This document shows positions 1 to 8,038 of a DNA stretch of 64,000 nt, one piece after another. The notes under the pieces are model-generated. The model was given only the letters and a program-made list of their open reading frames with translations, had not been told where the DNA came from and made no database searches. The DNA is from Hyphomicrobiales bacterium. GTDB lineage: Bacteria; Pseudomonadota; Alphaproteobacteria; Rhizobiales; Rhizobiaceae. Each line of letters opens with the position of its first letter. The first letter of the stretch is position 1. A program made the translations under genes and the position numbers. The stretch spans positions 1-64,000 of the forward strand of contig JAFKJU010000021.1 of the NCBI GenBank assembly GCA_017305935.1, written 5' to 3'.

Positions 1-1293
1 GCGCTGGTGACTGGGTTCCGGCGGCAGCTCGAGATTGGAGAGCAGGAAGGGCAGCCCGATGCTGGCGGCGATCAGCGAGGCGATGATGACGCCCGCCGCC
101 AGAAAGATCGCCAGATCGCGCGCCGGAAACGGCGAACCGTCATACATGGCCAGCGGCAGGGTCAGGATGCCGGCCAGGGTGATGGCGCCGCGCACGCCGG
201 CGAGCGAGACCGCCACCACCAGCCGCCAGTTCGGCTTGGCGATCGCCCGCCCCTTGCGCGCCGCGCGATAGAGCGTGAAGCGCAGGGACACCCAGACCCA
301 GAGCAGGCGCAGCAGCGCCAATGCGACGTTGATCGCCACGACATAGATGACAAGCCAGATCGGTTCGTGATGGCCGGTATCGGTCACCACCTGCGCGGCG
401 CCGGCGACGATGCTCGGCAACTGTTCGCCGAACAGCACGAAGATGACGCCGTTGAGGGTGAACTGCACCATGTCCCAGACGGCGCCGCGCCGCACCCGGG
501 TCGCGGCGAGCGTATGCCCGCTTTGCTCCGCATAACTCATGGTGATCCCGGCCGCGACGGCGGCAAGAATGCCGGAGCAATGCAGTTTTTCCGCCAGAAG
601 ATAAGCGCCGAACGGGATGAGAAGACTGACGAGGATCTGCGAACCCGGCTCCTCGCCAAGCTTGCGCGTCAGGATGTCCTTGACCTTCATCACCACCCAG
701 GTCACGCCGGCGCCGATGACGATGCCGCCGAGCGAAAGCCACAGGAAGGTGCCGAAGGCCGATGTCAGCGAGAACGTGCCCGTCAGCGCCGCAGCAACCG
801 CAAATCGCATGCAGACGAGGCCGGAGGCGTCGTTCAGCAGCGATTCGCCTTCGAGAATATGCATCACCCGCTTGGGGATCGGCACGCGAGCGGTGATCGC
901 CGACACCGCGATCGGATCGGTCGGCGACACGATGGCGGCGAGCGCGAAGGCGACCGCCAGCGGCATCGACGGGATCATCCAGTGAATGAACAGGCCGACG
1001 CCGAGAACCGTGAAAACCACGAGGCCGAGCGCCAGTTCAAGGATGGTTCCCTTGTCGCGAAAAAGCCCTTCCTTGGGAATGCGCCAGCCATCGAGGAACA
1101 GAAGCGGCGGCAAGAACAGCAGGAAGAAGATATGCGGTTCGAGCGCCACCTTCGAGCCCGTGACGCCGGCGATCGCCGCGCCGAGCGCGATCTGCACCAG
1201 GGGCAGGGGAATGGCGACCGGCGAAAGCCGCGCCAGCGTGCCGCTGACGACGACGGCAAGCAAGAGGATGAGGGCGATGCCGATGCTTTCCAT
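1..1293 (-). CDS. CPA1-type Na+/H+ antiporter (C-terminus outside window)
   Basis: Inner-membrane monovalent cation/proton exchanger of the NhaP/CPA1 family. The frame is open from the ATG at 1293 to base 1, giving 431 codons without a stop, so the C-terminus is missing. The sequence is strongly hydrophobic with about a dozen membrane segments. It carries the CPA1 landmarks SPTDPIAVSAI (about residue 130) and EGESLLNDASGLV (about residue 155), which contain the conserved Asp residues of the ion site. Such proteins extrude Na+ or K+ for H+ in pH and salt homeostasis. It lies 87 bp downstream of the efflux pump on the same strand and may share its transcript. Family assignment is firm; ion specificity is not visible. 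Confidence 0.9.
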   Translation of the reverse strand, partial: MESIGIALILLLAVVVSGTLARLSPVAIPLPLVQIALGAAIAGVTGSKVALEPHIFFLLFLPPLLFLDGWRIPKEGLFRDKGTILELALGLVVFTVLGVGLFIHWMIPSMPLAVAFALAAIVSPTDPIAVSAITARVPIPKRVMHILEGESLLNDASGLVCMRFAVAAALTGTFSLTSAFGTFLWLSLGGIVIGAGVTWVVMKVKDILTRKLGEEPGSQILVSLLIPFGAYLLAEKLHCSGILAAVAAGITMSYAEQSGHTLAATRVRRGAVWDMVQFTLNGVIFVLFGEQLPSIVAGAAQVVTDTGHHEPIWLVIYVVAINVALALLRLLWVWVSLRFTLYRAARKGRAIAKPNWRLVVAVSLAGVRGAITLAGILTLPLAMYDGSPFPARDLAIFLAAGVIIASLIAASIGLPFLLSNLELPPEPSHQR

Positions 1294-1380
1294 GCGCTAT
1301 CCCTGTCTGGTCTGCACGCCGAGTTTAGGAAAGGCGGCGGGCAAGGACAAGGTCGGCTGCCGATCATGGCGTGCGGACCG

Positions 1381-2589
1381 TTATGCGGCGGCGTTCTCGA
1401 TCTTCGGAAGGAACCAGGTGAGAAGTCCGGCAAGCGGCAGGAACGAGCAGATGGTGTAGACGGTCTGGACGCCGTAGCGGTCGGCCAGGATGCCGAGAAG
1501 TGCGGCGGCGATGCCGCCAAGTCCGAAGTTCAGGCCATAGAACAGGCCGCCGATCAGGCCAACCCGATGCGGCAGCAGTTCCATCGCATAAATCAGGATC
1601 GAGGCGAAGGCGCTGGCCATGATCAGGTTGATCGACACTGTCAGTACGCCGGTCCAGAACAGATCGACATGCGGCAGGATCAGCGTCAGCGGAAGCGGAC
1701 CCAGGACCGAAATCCAGATGATCCGGTAGCGCCCGATGCGATCGCCGACGATGCCGCCGATCAGCGCGCCGGCCGCCGAGGCCAGCAGGAAGATGAACAG
1801 CATCATCTGCGCCGAGGGGATGGAGAGACCGAACCGCTCCATGAGATAGAATGTGTAGAACGACCGGAAGCTTTCGCCATAGGCGTTCTTGGTGAACATC
1901 AGCAGCGTCAGGACCACCAGCCCGACGCCGATGGTTGCCGGCGCGTGACGCAGGGTGCCGCCCGCCTTGCCGCCATTCGCCTGCATTGCCGCGAAGGCGG
2001 CGCCGATCTCGCGCTGGCGGCTGCCGATCCACACCAGGAGCGCCATCGCCAGCAGCGCCAGCACCGCGAACCAGGCGAGACTCGGCTGTCCCCAGGGCAC
2101 GATCACCAGCGCCGCGAAGACCGGGCCGAGCGCGCCGCCGGCCTGACCGCCGACCTGGAACAGTCCCTGCGCCAGTCCCTGCCGGCCGCCGGCGGCATAA
2201 CGCGCCATGCGTGTCGCCTCGGGATGGAAGATAGACGAACCGATGCCGATCAGGGCGACGGAGACGAGGATCACCGCATAGCTGTGCGCAAAGGCGAGGC
2301 TGACCAGCCCCGACAGCGTGAACATCATCCCCACGACCGGCGAATAGGGCGCCGGATGCCTGTCCGTGACCATACCGATTGCCGGCTGCAGCAGCGACCC
2401 GGCGATCTGGAAGGTCATGGTGATCATGCCGATCTGCACGAAGTCGAGCGCATAGGCGTCCTTCAGGATCGGATAGGCCGCCGGGATCAGCGATTGCATG
2501 AGGTCGTTGAGAAGATGGGTGAGACCCAGAACGACCAGCACGGCGAGATGCGTCCTGGACCGAATCGTGGCGGGGATGGCGGTTGTCAT
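1381..2589 (-). CDS. MFS efflux transporter, fosmidomycin-resistance (Fsr) type
   Basis: A 402-residue major facilitator protein with about 12 predicted membrane helices. The N-terminal stretch LTHLLNDLMQSLIPAAYPIL and the later IGIGSSIFHPEATRMAR and GLAQGLFQVGGQAGGALGP are characteristic of the Fsr family, whose E. coli member exports fosmidomycin by proton antiport. The substrate here cannot be read from sequence. The ATG at 2589 is the first in-frame start and gives the usual family length. Its 5' side is occupied by a palindromic repeat (2690-2786), so the promoter must lie close to the start or within the repeat. Confidence 0.88.
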   Translation of the reverse strand: MTTAIPATIRSRTHLAVLVVLGLTHLLNDLMQSLIPAAYPILKDAYALDFVQIGMITMTFQIAGSLLQPAIGMVTDRHPAPYSPVVGMMFTLSGLVSLAFAHSYAVILVSVALIGIGSSIFHPEATRMARYAAGGRQGLAQGLFQVGGQAGGALGPVFAALVIVPWGQPSLAWFAVLALLAMALLVWIGSRQREIGAAFAAMQANGGKAGGTLRHAPATIGVGLVVLTLLMFTKNAYGESFRSFYTFYLMERFGLSIPSAQMMLFIFLLASAAGALIGGIVGDRIGRYRIIWISVLGPLPLTLILPHVDLFWTGVLTVSINLIMASAFASILIYAMELLPHRVGLIGGLFYGLNFGLGGIAAALLGILADRYGVQTVYTICSFLPLAGLLTWFLPKIENAAA

Positions 2590-2689
2590 GTCTGCCTTCG
2601 TGACTCACGCGAATACGACCGCGAAAGGTTTGCGGCGATATCCGCAAACCTTCTCGCGTCGTCGAACGCCGTCAAGTGCAAGCGCTTGG

Positions 2690-2786
2690 CCGGAGCGTTT
2701 CCGCTTTTCTTCGAATCGCGAAAACACCTGTCTGTTTGTCTGGTCGCATTCCCGGACGGAAAACCGCTTTGCACTTTTCCCGGAAA
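2690..2786. repeat. RIME-like palindromic intergenic element, copy A
   Basis: A non-coding stretch between the pump gene and the cold-shock gene, rich in short inverted repeats, for example GGAAAA at 2758-2763 facing TTTTCC at 2775-2780. The order GCATT, then GGAAAA, then CGCTTTGCACTTTT, then GGAAAT resembles the element at 37992-38039 (GCATTT, GCGAAAGCG, GCACTTTT, GGAAAT). Copy C at 57640-57692 is looser. Elements of this style are known as RIMEs in Rhizobium and relatives. The name is by resemblance; exact borders are approximate. Confidence 0.5.
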
Positions 2787-2990
2787 TTACATCGTGCGGA
2801 CGTTTTCCGCCTTCGACTTGCCGGTCTTGCGATCCTGGCCGATGTCGTAGCTGACCTTGTCGCCGTCCCTGAGCGGGCCCCCGGACTGGACGGCCGAGAT
2901 GTGGACAAAGACATCCTGCCCGCCGCTGTCGGGGGTGATGAAGCCAAAGCCCTTGTCCTGATTGAAAAACTTAACGGTACCGGTTGCCAT
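2787..2990 (-). CDS. cold-shock protein (CspA family)
   Basis: A 67-residue single cold-shock domain that binds single-stranded RNA and DNA as a chaperone or antiterminator. The RNA-binding motifs are both present: RNP1 as KGFGFI (about residues 13-18) and RNP2 as VFVHI (27-31). The start [10 protein letters not shown] is typical of the family. A longer in-frame extension upstream is excluded because GAGG lies 8 nt before the ATG at 2990 and the extra residues have no family resemblance. It is monocistronic. Its promoter should lie in 2991-3288, the non-coding space shared with the divergent gene, where I recognise no clear motif on this strand. Confidence 0.95.
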   Translation of the reverse strand: MATGTVKFFNQDKGFGFITPDSGGQDVFVHISAVQSGGPLRDGDKVSYDIGQDRKTGKSKAENVRTM

Positions 2991-3250
2991 GTGTATCCTC
3001 AAGATAGAAGCGGCGTTCTGCCGCCGCCGGAGCTTATGCATCGACCGATGGCCCTGCAACCCTTTATTCGCGCTCCGACCGAGAGATGGACGCATTCCCG
3101 GGCATTGTTTCGTTGAAAACCGCACGAAGGCGACGCGACTTCCCACGATGAGCTCGATTGCCGAGAGCTTGACGTGCTGAAAGCCTGTCCCCGGTGCAAG
3201 GCGACCCGACGTCGCCGGGTGCTCTTAGTTGTTCACTTTATGTTCGTATC

Positions 3251-3259
3251 TGCTATGAT
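3251..3259 (+). promoter_or_regulatory. extended -10 promoter candidate
   Basis: TGCTATGAT matches an extended -10 element (TGn followed by a TATAAT-like hexamer) 29 bp upstream of the start codon at 3289. A weak -35 candidate (GTTCAC) lies 17 bp further up. The start codon itself has a good GGGAGGA ribosome site. Confidence 0.35.
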
Positions 3260-3288
3260 TCCCAGCACGCCATGACGGGAGGACGACG

Positions 3289-4130
3289 ATGTCGGATCAG
3301 CAAAACAGGTATGAGCGCTTCAAGGCATTGCATGAGGGCGGCGCGCCTTCGTCATTCCAAACCCCTGGGATGCCGGTTCGGCGCGCCTGCTGGCCAGTCT
3401 CGGTTTCGATGCGCTGGCGACGACGAGCGCCGGCTATGCTTTTTCGAGGGGCAGGCGGGATTCCTTCGCCAGCCTGACGCGCGGCGAGATCCTCGGCAAT
3501 GCGGCGGAGATCGTCGGCGCCACCGACCTGCCCGTCTCCGCCGATCTCGAGGACGGCTTCGGGGCCGCGCCCGAAATCTGCGCCGAAACCATTCGCCTCG
3601 CCTGCGGCGTCGGGCTGGTCGGCGGTTCGATCGAGGATGCGACGGGCGATCCGGCCGCGCCGATCTATGCGATGTCGCAGGCGGTCGAGCGGGTTCGCGC
3701 AGCGGCCGAGGCGGCGCGGGGCCGGCCCTTCCTGCTGACGGCGCGGGCGGAGAATTTTCTCTGGGACAGGCCCGACCTCGACGACACGATCGAAAGGCTG
3801 CGCGCCTTTTCCGCCGCCGGCGCCGATGTGCTTTATGCGCCGGGTTTGCCGAGCCTGGAGGCGATCCGCACCGTCTGCGCCGCCGTCGACAAGCCCGTCA
3901 ATGTGGTGATGGGACTGAAAGGCCCGACCTACACCGTCGCCGAACTGTCGGATGCCGGCGTGCGCCGGATCAGCGTCGGCGGTTCTTTCGCGCGGGCGGC
4001 GCTGGGGGCCTTGATGCGGGCAGCGGAGGAGGTCCGGCGCGCCGGCACGTTCACCTATGCCCGCGATGCGATTCCGGCCGGCGAAATTACCCGGCTCATG
4101 TCGTCGGAAAGGCGCGGCGCGCGAAACTGA
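3289..4130 (+). pseudogene. isocitrate lyase/PEP mutase-family protein, frameshifted
   Basis: Encodes a member of the family of (alpha/beta)8-barrel C-C or C-P lyases that act on 2-methylisocitrate, oxaloacetate or phosphonopyruvate. Translation starts at the ATG at 3289 after GGGAGGA and gives MSDQQNRYERFKALHEGGA in frame 1. The conserved continuation FVIPNPWDAGSARLLASLGF is in another frame starting near 3345. The remainder is intact, with VSADLEDGFG (metal-binding Asp/Glu), LLTARAENFL and GVRRISVGGSF, ending at 4130. The span of 842 nt is one base short of a multiple of three, so one base is missing in the GC run at about 3338-3347. No in-frame start rescues the second frame because TGA sits at 3333. 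It is either a recent pseudogene or a sequencing error; with one base restored the protein would be 280 residues. Confidence 0.8.
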
Positions 4131-4190
4131 GGGAAGGCCGCTTCCCATCCGGCAGTCTTATCGGTCTCCATGCAAGAGGCTTGCGAATCG

Positions 4191-4208
4191 CATAAGTACG
4201 TGCTTATG
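4191..4208. promoter_or_regulatory. palindromic operator for the ArsR-family regulator
   Basis: CATAAGTACGTGCTTATG is an inverted repeat with perfect 6-bp arms (CATAAG/CTTATG) around a near-palindromic 6-bp centre. It ends 7 bp before the first ATG of the downstream ArsR-type gene, where a bound dimer would block transcription or translation. Autoregulation through such a site is common in ArsR proteins; the assignment here rests on position and symmetry. Confidence 0.6.
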
Positions 4209-4215
4209 TGTCTGC

Positions 4216-4530
4216 ATGATGGAGAACGATATTTTCCGGGCCCTGGCCGATCCGACCCGCCGCGCGATCTTCGAGAAACTGGCGGAAGGCGGCATGAATG
4301 CCAGCGCGCTGCGCGAGGGGATGGAGATCAGCCAGCCGGCGATGTCGCAGCATCTTGCGGTGTTGCGCGGGGCAGGGCTTGTGCGCGAGCAGCGACAGGG
4401 CCGTTTCGTGAATTACGAGGTCGATCCCGATGGGCTCGCCCATATCGCGCAATGGCTGGCGAAATACCGCGCCTATTGGCCGGCCCGCATCGAAGCTCTG
4501 AAGATCTTGCTGAAGGATATGGATCAATGA
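4216..4530 (+). CDS. ArsR/SmtB-type winged-helix repressor
   Basis: A 104-residue DNA-binding protein. The opening ENDIFRALADPTRRAIFEKL and the recognition helix region ISQPAMSQHLAVLRGAGLV, followed by the wing RFVNYEVDPDGL, are classic for the ArsR subgroup that controls AHSA1/SRPBCC genes. No metal-binding Cys cluster is visible, so it probably does not sense metal. Start choice is between tandem ATGs at 4216 and 4219, both just after the palindrome at 4191-4208. Its stop codon overlaps the next start (ATGA at 4527-4530), so the two genes form a translationally coupled pair. Confidence 0.88.
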   Translation: MMENDIFRALADPTRRAIFEKLAEGGMNASALREGMEISQPAMSQHLAVLRGAGLVREQRQGRFVNYEVDPDGLAHIAQWLAKYRAYWPARIEALKILLKDMDQ

Positions 4531-4886
4531 AGGATGCGAAGGCCGACGCGCGGGAACACAATATAGAACAGGAATACGATCTGGATGCGCCGCCGGAAAA
4601 GGTCTGGCGGGCGATCAGCATCGCGGAATTCCGGGAAAACTGGTTGCCGAAGGCGGCGCTTGCCGATCCCGACGCGGTCGCCGTCATTCCAGGGCAGACG
4701 GTGCGCTACAGGCTGCGCGAGGAGGTTCCGCCCTTTCTGGAAAGCACCGTCACCTTCACCATCGCCCCGAACGCGGCCGGCGGCACCAGCCTGCGGATCG
4801 TCCACGAACTGATCGGCGCGCCATCCGCGCGGAGCGGAAGGACCGCCGCCAACGCCAACGCGTTCTCGCTTCTGCGCGCCGCCTGA
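4527..4886 (+). CDS. SRPBCC/AHSA1-family protein
   Basis: A 119-residue protein with the START-like fold used to bind hydrophobic ligands. The segment [19 protein letters not shown] followed by FRENWLPKA is the usual family beginning, and [20 protein letters not shown] forms the later strands. Its start overlaps the ArsR gene stop by 4 bp. ArsR-SRPBCC pairs are widespread in proteobacteria, and the second member is usually annotated only by fold. It is somewhat shorter than many members (about 150 residues), with a low-complexity C-terminus ([13 protein letters not shown]), so the last helix may be lost. Ligand unknown. Confidence 0.75.
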   Translation: MKDAKADAREHNIEQEYDLDAPPEKVWRAISIAEFRENWLPKAALADPDAVAVIPGQTVRYRLREEVPPFLESTVTFTIAPNAAGGTSLRIVHELIGAPSARSGRTAANANAFSLLRAA

Positions 4887-4932
4887 CGCGGCACGCCTTT
4901 TCCCCGACAACCTGACAGATTGGAGTTCGCCG

Positions 4933-5553
4933 ATGCGCGAAGCGATGCAACTCGTCCCCATGGTCGTGGAGCAATCCTCGAGAGGGGAGCGCTCTTTCGA
5001 CATCTATTCCCGGCTGCTGCGGGAGAGGATCATCTTTCTCAACGGCGAGGTGAACGATACCGTTTACGCCCTGGTCTGCGCCCAGCTTCTGTTCCTCGAA
5101 GCCGAGAACCCGAAAAAGCCGATCAATCTCTACATCAACTCGCCGGGCGGGGTCGTGACCAGCGGTTTCGCCATGTACGACACGATGCGCTTCATTCGCG
5201 CGCCGGTCCACACGCTCTGCATGGGAACGGCCCGCTCAATGGGCTCGTTCCTGCTGATGGCCGGCGCGCCGGGCGAGCGGGTCGCCCTGCCCAATGCCAG
5301 CATTCTTGTCCACCAGCCCTCCGGCGGCTTCCAGGGGCAGGCGTCCGACATGGCGATCCATGCCGAGGAGATTCTGAAGACCAAGCAGCGGATGACGCGG
5401 CTTTACGCCGAACATTGCGGGCGCGCCTATAATGAATTCGAGCGCGCGATGGACCGGGACCGGTTCATGACCGCCGAGGAGGCGCTGGAATGGGGCCTCA
5501 TCGACCGTATCCTGCAGGTGCGCGACGAAGGAGTGCATGACGAGCCGGCATGA
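4933..5553 (+). CDS. ClpP-family serine protease (stand-alone paralogue)
   Basis: A 206-residue proteolytic subunit of Clp-type ATP-dependent proteases in the cytosol. The catalytic triad is intact: Ser102 in [14 protein letters not shown], His127 in [11 protein letters not shown] and Asp176 in [16 protein letters not shown]. The substrate-strand motif [18 protein letters not shown] is present at 68-85. The oxyanion region reads GTARSMG rather than the usual GQAASMG, which suggests a divergent paralogue. No clpX, clpA or tig lies next to it, so it must borrow an unfoldase encoded elsewhere. The start at 4933 follows a ribosome site at TTGGAG. Hyphomicrobiales often carry several clpP genes. 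Confidence 0.9.
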   Translation: MREAMQLVPMVVEQSSRGERSFDIYSRLLRERIIFLNGEVNDTVYALVCAQLLFLEAENPKKPINLYINSPGGVVTSGFAMYDTMRFIRAPVHTLCMGTARSMGSFLLMAGAPGERVALPNASILVHQPSGGFQGQASDMAIHAEEILKTKQRMTRLYAEHCGRAYNEFERAMDRDRFMTAEEALEWGLIDRILQVRDEGVHDEPA

Positions 5554-5589
5554 CCCGGGCGCGGCGCGGCCCTGGCGGCAAGGCGCTCC

Positions 5590-6906
5590 TTACGCCTTCG
5601 CAAGCGTGTCGCGCAGGGATTCGACCAGAAGGTCGGCATTGTCGCGCGAGAAGATCAGCGGCGGGCGGATCTTCAGGATACTGGCATGCGGGCCGGAGCC
5701 GCTGATCAGCACGCCGCGCTCGCGCAGCCCGTTGACGATGCGGGTGGTCATCGCGGCGTCAGGCGTCTTCCTGTCCGCGTCGGAGACGATTTCCACGCCG
5801 ACGAACAGGCCGGAACCCCTGACGTCGCCCAGTTGCGGACAGGTCTCGGCAAGCCTGCGAAGCCCCGCCATCAGATGGTTTCCGGTATCGGCGGCATTCC
5901 GCTGCAGGTTTTCGCCCTGGATCACCTCCAGAACCGCGCTGCCGGCGGCGGCGGCGACCGGGTTGCCGCCGAAGGTGTTGAAATAGCGCGCCTTCGGGCC
6001 GAAATCGGCGATCATTTCCGGCTTCATGACGATGCCGGCCATGGGGTAGCCATTGGCCATGGGCTTGCCGATCGTCACCATGTCGGGCTCGACGCCATGG
6101 CGCTGGAAACCCCACATGGCCTCGCCGGTGCGTCCGAAGCCGGGCTGCACCTCGTCGGCTATGAAGAGGCCGCCGGCCTCGCGGATCGCCGCGACGGCGG
6201 GCTTGAGAAAGCCCTTGGGACCGGCGAAAATGCCGTCGCTGGAAAAGATCGTGTCGACGATCAGCATGGCAGGTTTGATGCCGTGACGCTTCAGGTCGGC
6301 GATGGCGGCGCGCACGTCGCGGCCGAACTTCTCCTGCATCTCCTCGGGCGGAATGCGGTAGCTGTCGGGCGCGGGCACGGTGCGCACATGCGTCCCGAGA
6401 TTGACCGCCTCGCCGAGCGAGGGCGAGAATTCCGCGACCGCGTTCGTCAAGCCGTGATAGGCGAGGCTGGTGATGACGATCCCGCTGCCGCCGGTCACAT
6501 GCCGGGCGATGCGATACGCCAGGTCGTTCGCCTCGCTGCCGGTGCAGGTGAACATCGCCTGCGACAGATAGGCCGGAAAGGTCGCGGTCAGGCGTTCGGC
6601 ATAGTCGACGATGCCTTCGTGCAGGTAGCGGGTGTGGCTGTTGAGAATGCCGCTCTGGCTGGCCATGGCCTCGACCACGCGCGGATGGCAATGGCCGACC
6701 GAGGCGACATTGTTGTAGGCGTCGAGATACCGGCGGCCGTCCGCGTCGTAAAGCCAGATGCCCTCGCCGCGCATCAGATGCAGCGGGCGCTCGTAGAACA
6801 GGCGGTAGGCAGGCCCCAGCACCTTTTCGCGCCGCGCGATCAGCGCCTTTTCCGTTTCGCCGAGCTGTTCGAGGTTCTCGTTCGTGAAGGCATTCACCAT
6901 CGACAT
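5590..6906 (-). CDS. class III PLP aminotransferase or phospholyase
   Basis: A 438-residue fold-type I PLP enzyme. The cofactor Lys is K281 in TIGKPMANGYPMAG, and the pyridine-N Asp is D251 in IADEVQPGFGRTG; GSEAND near residue 123 binds phosphate. Length and motifs fit the aspartate aminotransferase family, class III. It is 3 bp downstream of a choline/hydroxylysine-kinase-like gene, and GGGAG sits 8 nt before the ATG at 6906. In animals the related AGXT2L enzymes act as phospholyases on O-phosphorylated amines made by such a kinase, so a kinase-plus-phospholyase role is a reasonable inference. Simple transamination is the alternative. Confidence 0.88.
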   Translation of the reverse strand: MSMVNAFTNENLEQLGETEKALIARREKVLGPAYRLFYERPLHLMRGEGIWLYDADGRRYLDAYNNVASVGHCHPRVVEAMASQSGILNSHTRYLHEGIVDYAERLTATFPAYLSQAMFTCTGSEANDLAYRIARHVTGGSGIVITSLAYHGLTNAVAEFSPSLGEAVNLGTHVRTVPAPDSYRIPPEEMQEKFGRDVRAAIADLKRHGIKPAMLIVDTIFSSDGIFAGPKGFLKPAVAAIREAGGLFIADEVQPGFGRTGEAMWGFQRHGVEPDMVTIGKPMANGYPMAGIVMKPEMIADFGPKARYFNTFGGNPVAAAAGSAVLEVIQGENLQRNAADTGNHLMAGLRRLAETCPQLGDVRGSGLFVGVEIVSDADRKTPDAAMTTRIVNGLRERGVLISGSGPHASILKIRPPLIFSRDNADLLVESLRDTLAKA

Positions 6907-6909
6907 GTT

Positions 6910-7959
6910 TCAGGCTCCCGATGTCTTTTGAACGAGCCGGTTCAGCCCGTCCGCGCTCAAATCCGATATGGTCTGCAGGCCGCGCCAGGCGGAGGCGTGA
7001 TTGCGCAGGATATAATCCCGGTTTTCCGGAAACTGCGCCGAGCGCCATTCGGCGATGATGATCGACATGGCGAGCCGCGCGCGCGTCAGGACAGGCAGCA
7101 GTTCCAGTTCCGGCGGCGACAGCGGCCGCGCCGCAATGAATCCCTGGATGAAGGCGCCGGCGCGTTCGTCCCAGTCGTCGCTTGCCAGATGATAGGACAA
7201 CGCCACGGCGAGGTCGTTGACCAGCGGCGCATGAACCATGTCGCCGAAATCGATGATGCCCGTCACCCGCTCGGGGGCCGCAGGATCCATCAGGATATTG
7301 TGCGGATTGAAATCGTTGTGGATGATCTGCCGCCGTTCCAGCGCGGCGATGCGCGGCGCGGCCGCCTCGACCTCGCGCAACACCGCCTCGGCGCGGGGAC
7401 GACGCTCCTCGCCGACGAAACCGACGAAGGCGCGGAGATCCAGCACATGCGAGATGTCCCACATCAGCTTGCCGACGGGCGGGCGGCCCTGATAGTCCTG
7501 CAACCCGATGCCGAGCTCGGCCAGAGCCCGACCGACATTGCGGCTCTGGGCGGCGGAATGGGGCGTCCGATATTGCAGGTCGCCCTGCAGGAAGGTCAGG
7601 AGCCGCAGGATGCGGCCGCCTTCGGCGGTCTGCAGCGTGAAACTGCGCGCGCCCTGGCGCGTCGGCACCAGCCGCGGCACCGGCACATGCGCTGCATATC
7701 GCTCCAGATGCAGCAGCGCGCCGTCCTGGAAGGCGAGTGCTGCCGGCTCCTCGGCGGGATTGGCGATCTTGAAGGTGAATTCCCGGCCGTCGGCATCCGT
7801 CAGGCGAAACGTGTCGTCGCGTTCGCTGGGCAGCGGCCGGGCCCGGGCGTCGAGGCCGTAGATCTCGCCCGCCAGCGCTTCGGCCTCTGCCAGCGCGATC
7901 TTGCTCCAGCTGCGCGTCATCGCGTCTTCGCCTTGCGTCCGAACGGGTTTTTCCATCAT
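6910..7959 (-). CDS. APH/choline-kinase-like small-molecule phosphotransferase
   Basis: A 349-residue aminoglycoside-phosphotransferase-fold kinase. The catalytic loop IIHNDFNPHNILMD and the metal-binding IIDFGDMVHAPLVNDLAVAL are both intact. Members of this branch phosphorylate hydroxylated amines such as hydroxylysine or homoserine as well as drugs; the pairing with a class III PLP enzyme argues for a metabolic amine. Tandem ATGs at 7959 and 7956 follow the ribosome site AGGAAGG. The gene is divergent from the GntR regulator, and the short space between them holds a perfect 12-bp palindrome, so GntR probably controls this operon. Confidence 0.82.
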   Translation of the reverse strand: MMEKPVRTQGEDAMTRSWSKIALAEAEALAGEIYGLDARARPLPSERDDTFRLTDADGREFTFKIANPAEEPAALAFQDGALLHLERYAAHVPVPRLVPTRQGARSFTLQTAEGGRILRLLTFLQGDLQYRTPHSAAQSRNVGRALAELGIGLQDYQGRPPVGKLMWDISHVLDLRAFVGFVGEERRPRAEAVLREVEAAAPRIAALERRQIIHNDFNPHNILMDPAAPERVTGIIDFGDMVHAPLVNDLAVALSYHLASDDWDERAGAFIQGFIAARPLSPPELELLPVLTRARLAMSIIIAEWRSAQFPENRDYILRNHASAWRGLQTISDLSADGLNRLVQKTSGA

Positions 7960-7993
7960 TATCCTTCCTGCGGCGCTTTACCGAACGCCACAG

Positions 7994-8005
7994 ATGATGC
8001 ATCAT
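7994..8005. promoter_or_regulatory. perfect 12-bp palindrome, GntR operator candidate
   Basis: ATGATGCATCAT is a perfect palindrome in the 79-bp divergent space between the kinase and gntR starts. Its core GATGCATCA (7996-8004) recurs as GATGTATCA at 8753-8761 upstream of the SDR gene, on the other side of gntR. A shared site at both promoters would let one FCD-type GntR protein control both flanks. Confidence 0.5.
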
Positions 8006-8038
8006 ATTGCGCATATTTCAAGGCGGCAGACCGAAACC

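Noticed and set aside
7..2850. 947-codon open frame on the plus strand, Arg/Asp/Gln-rich
   Set aside because: It lies antisense to the antiporter and efflux pump genes. Its composition is that of a mirrored GC-rich coding strand, and it shows no domain-like motif.
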